DNA of 64,000 nucleotides from Streptomyces griseoflavus (GTDB lineage: Bacteria > Actinomycetota > Actinomycetes > Streptomycetales > Streptomycetaceae): positions 150,606 through 214,605 of the forward strand of contig NZ_BMUC01000005.1 in the NCBI RefSeq assembly GCF_014649995.1. The letters run 5' to 3'. The position numbers and the translations under genes were made by a program. Position 1 is the stretch's first letter; the number at the start of each line of letters is the position of its first letter. Positions 60,062 to 64,000 of the stretch are shown here, in pieces. The notes under the pieces were generated by a model. The model had not been told where the DNA came from. It did no database searches and worked only from the letters and a program-made list of their open reading frames with translations.

Positions 60062-60922
60062 TCAGCGGTCCAGCAGGAAGTCCAGCTGGATCCGGTCGAA
60101 GGTCGCGGTCTGCTCGTACTGGGGCCAGTGGCCCGCGTTCTCGATCACCGCGAGACGGCCGCGCGGGATCAGGTCCGCGATCCGGCGTCCCTCGTCCACC
60201 GGGCCGGACGGGTCCTTCGTCGTCCACACGACCAGCGCCTCCGCCTCGATGGCGCGCAGGTCGTCGTCGGTGAGCATGTTGCGCCGCCGGATCTCCGGGT
60301 CCTGCAGCGCCATGTTCATCCGGCAGGCCGTCTTCCAGTCCGGCTGCTCGAAGATCGCCTGCCGGGTCCTGATCAGATCGTCGGTGACCATCGACGGGTC
60401 GGCCATCAGCCACTCCAGACGTGCCTTGACCCGCTCCCAGGAGGGGTCCTCGGCGGCCTGCGTGGACAGCGTCAACAGCCGTTCCATCACCTTGGGGTTG
60501 GCCATCGTGCCGCCCATGGTGTTGAGCACGATCCGCTCGGTGCGCTCCGGGTGCAGCTGGGCGAACCGCGCGGTCACCCAGCCGCCCAGCGACTCCCCGC
60601 TGAAGTACGCGCGCTCGTGTCCCAGCGCGTCCAGCACCCACCGCACCTGGTCGAGGTAGTGCGGTATCTCCAGCGGGTGTTCGGGCTTGCTGGAGTAGCC
60701 GTGCCCGATGAAGTCGATCGCGTAGCAGTTGAAGTGCTCCGCGTGCGCGGCCAGGTTCCGCACGTACGCCTCGGCGTGCCCGGTGATCCCGTGCAGCATC
60801 AGCAGCAGCGGCTTGTCCGGGCTGCCCGACTGCAGGAACCGGGTCCGGTACGGTCCGGTCTCCAGGTACCCCTGCCGGAACTCGACCTGCGCCAGGTCGG
60901 ACCACACGCTCGTGTACGACAT
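60062..60922 (-). CDS. Alpha/beta hydrolase, meta-cleavage product hydrolase type
   Basis: A 286-residue alpha/beta hydrolase with an intact triad: Ser111 in the elbow SGESLGG, Asp237 in WTTKDPSG and His265 in NAGHWPQYE, plus the oxyanion segment MLHGITG. Enzymes of this type cleave C-C bonds in ring-fission products, as BphD and HsaD do. It is the last gene of the operon that also encodes an extradiol dioxygenase, and is likely the working hydrolase there, beside a paralogue without a triad. The ATG at 60922 has AAGGAG ahead. Confidence 0.86.
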   Translation of the reverse strand: MSYTSVWSDLAQVEFRQGYLETGPYRTRFLQSGSPDKPLLLMLHGITGHAEAYVRNLAAHAEHFNCYAIDFIGHGYSSKPEHPLEIPHYLDQVRWVLDALGHERAYFSGESLGGWVTARFAQLHPERTERIVLNTMGGTMANPKVMERLLTLSTQAAEDPSWERVKARLEWLMADPSMVTDDLIRTRQAIFEQPDWKTACRMNMALQDPEIRRRNMLTDDDLRAIEAEALVVWTTKDPSGPVDEGRRIADLIPRGRLAVIENAGHWPQYEQTATFDRIQLDFLLDR

Positions 60923-60953
60923 TGCATCTCCTTGCGTTTCGGGCCGGGCGGCC

Positions 60954-61829
60954 TCAGGCGGGGGCGGGGGCCGGGACGGCGGGGCGGCCGGCGAGGAACC
61001 CGAGCACCAGCCGGGTGAACTCCCCGGCACGCTCGTACGGCACCCACAGGCCGGTCCGCTTGAACAGGTGCAGCTGCGCGTCGGGGATCTGCCGGAGCAG
61101 GAAGAGGGCGTTGTCGAAGCCCTGCACCCGGTTCTCGGTCCCCCAGACGATCAGCGTCGGCGCCGTGATCCGGCCCAGCTCCCGCCACAGCGGCTCGGCC
61201 GGCACCCCCGCCGACTCGGCGCCCGCCCGGCGCCCCTCACCGCCGGCGACCGACTCCCGGTACCGCTCCTCGACGAGTTCGTCGGTGACCAGCGCCGGGT
61301 CGTACATCATCATCCGCAGGTAGGCGCGCATCTTCTCGCGCGAGGGGCCCTCGCCCGCGTAGTACGAGCGGATGGCCTTCTGGCCCTCGGACGGCGTCGT
61401 GCTGAACAGCGGGACCCCGCCCGCGCTGGAGACCAGCACCAGCCGGTCCACGCGCTCCGCGTGGTGCAGGGCCATCGCGAGGGCGACCGCGCCGCCGGTG
61501 GCCAGGCCCACCACCGTCGCCCGCTCGACGCCCAGTTCGGTGAGCATCGCGGCGAACACGTCCGCGTAGGGGCGGTACTTGCCGCCGGCCAGGTCGATCG
61601 TGCCGGAGCGGCCGTACCCGGGCAGGTCGACGATCAGCACCCGGGCGTGCCGGGACAGTTCGGCCATGTTGGCGCCGAAGTTGCCCCACCCGGAAGCCCC
61701 GGGGGCTCCGCCGTGGACGCACAGCAGGACCTCCGGTCCCGTGCCGGCCTCGTGGTAGTGCAGGCGGGTCCCGCCGACGGTGACGAAACGGGACGTGGAC
61801 TCCCGGGTGGGCGGCTGCGCGGCGGACAT
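60954..61829 (-). CDS. Alpha/beta hydrolase paralogue lacking its catalytic triad
   Basis: A 291-residue meta-cleavage-hydrolase-like protein. The fold is complete (CVHGGAPGASGWGNF, VLIVDLPGYGRSG), but all three triad positions are changed: the elbow reads VGLATGG with Ala110 for Ser, TENRV has Asn233 for Asp, and TGLWVPYE has Leu261 for His. These changes were checked against the nucleotide sequence. It is therefore probably not a hydrolase; a binding or regulatory role, or different chemistry, is possible. Its start overlaps the monooxygenase stop (TGATG), so it is still co-translated. Confidence 0.83.
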   Translation of the reverse strand: MSAAQPPTRESTSRFVTVGGTRLHYHEAGTGPEVLLCVHGGAPGASGWGNFGANMAELSRHARVLIVDLPGYGRSGTIDLAGGKYRPYADVFAAMLTELGVERATVVGLATGGAVALAMALHHAERVDRLVLVSSAGGVPLFSTTPSEGQKAIRSYYAGEGPSREKMRAYLRMMMYDPALVTDELVEERYRESVAGGEGRRAGAESAGVPAEPLWRELGRITAPTLIVWGTENRVQGFDNALFLLRQIPDAQLHLFKRTGLWVPYERAGEFTRLVLGFLAGRPAVPAPAPA

Positions 61830-62995
61830 CAGACCTTCACCGCCGCCGGCATCTCGCCGCCGAAGTAGTCCATGCCGTACGCCTGGTACAGCGGGCCCGC
61901 GTAGTTCTGCACGTGGTGCAGGGCGCTCTGGCAGTCGCGCCACATCCGCTGCATCGGGTTCCTCGCGTGCAGCTGGGAGCCGCCGCTGACCTTGAAGACC
62001 TCGTCGGCGGCCGAGGCCGCGCGGTGCGACGCGGAGACCTGGTTGCGGCGGATCTCCGCCCGCTCCGAGAGGGTGAGCGGCCGGCCGGAGGAGACGATGT
62101 CGAACGCCCGGTCCATGTCGTGCAGGACATGACCGAGACTGGCCTCGATGTCGGCGGCCGCCGGGGCCAGCGCGGACAGCTGGAACGGGTCGCGGCTGGC
62201 GGAGCCGAAGCGGCTGCTGCGCTCCCGGGTCCACGACACGTACGCGTCCAGGGTGCCCTGGGCCAGCGCGATCGTGGCCGTGGTGATGGCGCCGGAGAAG
62301 ATCACGTTGCGCGGCATCGAGTACAGCGGCGCGTCCCGGCCGGCGATCTGTCCGGCGCTGCCGTCGGTGACCGGGTCGGTCCGGATCAGCCGGTGCGCGG
62401 GGACGAAGGCGTCCTTGACGACGATGTCCTTGCTGCCGGTGCCGCGCAGCCCCACGACGTCCCAGGAGTCGTGCAGGATCTCGTAGTCGGCGCGCGGGAG
62501 GACGAAGTGGATCGTCTCCCGGTCGGTGACGTTGCCCTCCTGGTCGGTGATCAGGCCGCCGATCATCACCCACCGGCAGTGGTCGGTGCCCGACGAGAAC
62601 GGCCAGCGCCCGTTGAAGACGTAGCCGCCCTCCACCGGACGCGCCCGGCCCATCGGGGCGTACGGAGAGGCGACCCACGTGTCGGGGTCCTCGCCCCAGA
62701 TCTCGCGCTGCATCCGCACATCGCCCTGGGCGAGTTCGTGCGGGTGGACGCCCACCACGCCGGCGATCCAGCCGGCCGCGCCGTTGCGCCGGCCGATCTC
62801 GTGGACGGTGCGCAGGAAGTCCGTCGGGTGGGACTCCAGGCCGCCGAAGTCGCGGGGCTGGAGCATGCGGATCACCCCCGACTCGCGCAGTACGGCGGCG
62901 ACGTCGTCGCTGACCCGGCCGAGTTCCTCGGACACGGGCCCGTCGCTCTCCAGCAGCTCGGCGTGCTCCAGCACGCGGTCCAGCACGGGGTTCAT
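61829..62995 (-). CDS. Flavin-dependent monooxygenase, acyl-CoA-dehydrogenase fold (HsaA-like)
   Basis: A 388-residue protein of the two-component monooxygenase group within the acyl-CoA dehydrogenase fold: QPRDFGGLESHPTDFLR, GRWPFSSGTDHCRW, WDVVGLRGTGSKDIVVKDAFVPAH, and a C-terminal SGGSQLHARNPMQRMWRD. HsaA hydroxylates a phenolic ring at the position ortho to the existing OH, making the catechol that the extradiol enzyme opens. It needs a reductase partner (HsaB-like), not seen inside the window. It lies 48 bases downstream of the dioxygenase gene. Confidence 0.85.
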   Translation of the reverse strand: MNPVLDRVLEHAELLESDGPVSEELGRVSDDVAAVLRESGVIRMLQPRDFGGLESHPTDFLRTVHEIGRRNGAAGWIAGVVGVHPHELAQGDVRMQREIWGEDPDTWVASPYAPMGRARPVEGGYVFNGRWPFSSGTDHCRWVMIGGLITDQEGNVTDRETIHFVLPRADYEILHDSWDVVGLRGTGSKDIVVKDAFVPAHRLIRTDPVTDGSAGQIAGRDAPLYSMPRNVIFSGAITTATIALAQGTLDAYVSWTRERSSRFGSASRDPFQLSALAPAAADIEASLGHVLHDMDRAFDIVSSGRPLTLSERAEIRRNQVSASHRAASAADEVFKVSGGSQLHARNPMQRMWRDCQSALHHVQNYAGPLYQAYGMDYFGGEMPAAVKV

Positions 62996-63043
62996 GGCGC
63001 CTTCCTCTCTGGTGGGGCGGTGGGGTCGGGGATGACCGGCCGG

Positions 63044-63922
63044 TCAGTGGTGGTCGACGGAGTGGTGGCCCCACAGATGCGCGGTGTCGTACCGCGTGGG
63101 CGTCCAGGTCTCGTCGTCGATCTTGATGCCGCCGGTGCCGAACTCCAGCCCCACGTCGGACGGGGTCAGCAGGTAGAAGCTGGTCATCCGGTCGTTGCTG
63201 TGCCGGCCGAAGGTCTTCAGCAGGCGGTGCGGCTCGTCCTCGATGTGCTCGATGGCCCGGCCGATCACGTCCAGGTCGGTGACCTCGAGCATGAAGTGGC
63301 CCACGCCCAGCGGACGGCCCTCCACCTTCGGCGTGAAGGCGAAGGAGTGGTGGCGGGGGTTGCAGTGGGTGAACGTCGCCGTGAGGCCCGGAGCGAGGTC
63401 GATGTGGTCGGACAGCCTGAAGCCCAGCACGTCGAGGAAGAGCGACTCGTAGCGGGCCCGGTCGGAGACGACCTGGAGGACGTGCCCCACGCCCTCGGCG
63501 CCGGCGACGAACTCCGCGCCGATCGGGGAGGCGAACCGCTGCGACGAGGTGCTCAGACCCCAGAAGATCTCGTGGTCGTAGCAGTCGTCGGGGTCGCGGA
63601 AACGGATCAGGTCCGACACCATCCGCTCCCGGGCCACCTCCTCGCCCGGCCGGGTGACCTCGTACCCGGCCGTGACCAGCCGCTCCTCCAGTTCGGCCAG
63701 CTCGGCGGGGCCCCTGGTCTCCCAGCCGACGGCACTGACCCCGCCCCGCTCACCGGGGCGCACCTCGAGCCGGTAGGCCTTCTCGTCGATGCGGAACAGG
63801 AGGCGGTCGTCACCGCGGCGGTCGGCCATCAGCCCCAGCACGCGCTGCCCGAACTCCTCCCAGCGATCGAGGTCGGTGGCCGTGAACTGCAGGTATCCCA
63901 GGGCGGTGACGCGGGCGGTCAT
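63044..63922 (-). CDS. Type I extradiol ring-cleavage dioxygenase (BphC/HsaC-like)
   Basis: A 292-residue VOC-fold protein with two domains. The Fe(II) ligands fall at His147 (GVGHVLQVV), His209 (GVGHFMLEV) and Glu260 (LEFGTGG), close to BphC's 146, 210 and 260. The second-sphere His241 and Tyr250 match BphC exactly, and His191/His192 lies where BphC has His195. It should open a catechol ring between an OH-bearing carbon and its neighbour. It is the most upstream complete gene of its operon. The ATG at 63922 is followed downstream by the monooxygenase gene. Confidence 0.9.
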   Translation of the reverse strand: MTARVTALGYLQFTATDLDRWEEFGQRVLGLMADRRGDDRLLFRIDEKAYRLEVRPGERGGVSAVGWETRGPAELAELEERLVTAGYEVTRPGEEVARERMVSDLIRFRDPDDCYDHEIFWGLSTSSQRFASPIGAEFVAGAEGVGHVLQVVSDRARYESLFLDVLGFRLSDHIDLAPGLTATFTHCNPRHHSFAFTPKVEGRPLGVGHFMLEVTDLDVIGRAIEHIEDEPHRLLKTFGRHSNDRMTSFYLLTPSDVGLEFGTGGIKIDDETWTPTRYDTAHLWGHHSVDHH

Positions 63923-63966
63923 GTCTCTCCTTCGTACGGTCGTACGGTCGTGCGGTGCGGCCCGGC

Positions 63967-64000
63967 TCAGCCGAGCACGCGGTCCTGGCCGAAGCGGATC
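63967..64000 (-). CDS. C-terminus of an upstream gene (cut by window edge)
   Basis: On the minus strand the frame IRFGQDRVLG ends in TGA at 63967-63969, 44 bases before the dioxygenase start, so it is probably the preceding gene of the same operon. Too little is visible to name it. Confidence 0.45.
   Translation of the reverse strand, partial: IRFGQDRVLG

Overview
This is a very GC-rich actinobacterial chromosome segment, almost certainly Streptomyces. The signs are the strong G/C bias at third codon positions, frequent GTG (and some TTG) starts, dense ATGA/GTGA stop-start overlaps, many Tat and lipoprotein signals, and families typical of the genus. No rRNA, tRNA, insertion sequence, phage gene or CRISPR array was seen.

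Layout. (1) 1-5536: the start of a secreted-protein gene on the minus strand, then a two-gene conflict-type cassette: a small EACC1-like protein and a 1561-residue caspase / nSTAND NTPase / WD40 protein with the caspase His-Cys dyad intact. (2) 5578-7124: a coupled vat-vgb pair that would inactivate both streptogramin components, followed on the other strand by a PAP2 phosphatase. (3) 8046-35743: a 27.7-kb minus-strand array of 21 genes, nearly all overlapping or within a few bases, encoding a Wzx/Wzy-type exopolysaccharide system. It has an initiating sugar transferase, a GDP-mannose-6-dehydrogenase-like enzyme, three glycosyltransferases, two Wzz-like proteins, a glutamine-dependent amidotransferase, a heparinase II/III-like protein, a beta-helix lipoprotein, a polymerase, a flippase, a pyruvyltransferase and a set of genes for an unusual CDP-activated sugar. 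(4) 36469-44917: assorted genes: SRPBCC protein, FdhF/YdeP-type molybdoenzyme, two tandem secreted WDGTAW-repeat proteins, an adenylate-forming enzyme that has lost its motifs, a small zinc-finger protein and a DUF4232 lipoprotein.

(5) 45084-53357: a rubber (poly-cis-1,4-isoprene) degradation locus. It contains two tandem latex-clearing proteins (Lcp) with the full set of known haem-pocket residues, a molybdenum hydroxylase pair of the OxiAB type to oxidise the aldehyde ends, a divergent TetR regulator and a long-chain acyl-CoA synthetase that could feed the acids into beta-oxidation. (6) 53365-64000: a YceI protein, a second TetR regulator, and two minus-strand operons of aromatic or steroid-like catabolism. 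One encodes an SDR, an EstB-like serine hydrolase and a self-sufficient P450-reductase fusion. The other encodes an extradiol dioxygenase, an HsaA-like flavin monooxygenase, a meta-cleavage hydrolase whose whole catalytic triad is substituted, and an intact one.

The most notable items are the uronate/CDP-sugar exopolysaccharide operon, the duplicated rubber oxygenase locus with signs of gene conversion, the caspase cassette, and several apparent pseudoenzymes sitting beside or within intact systems.
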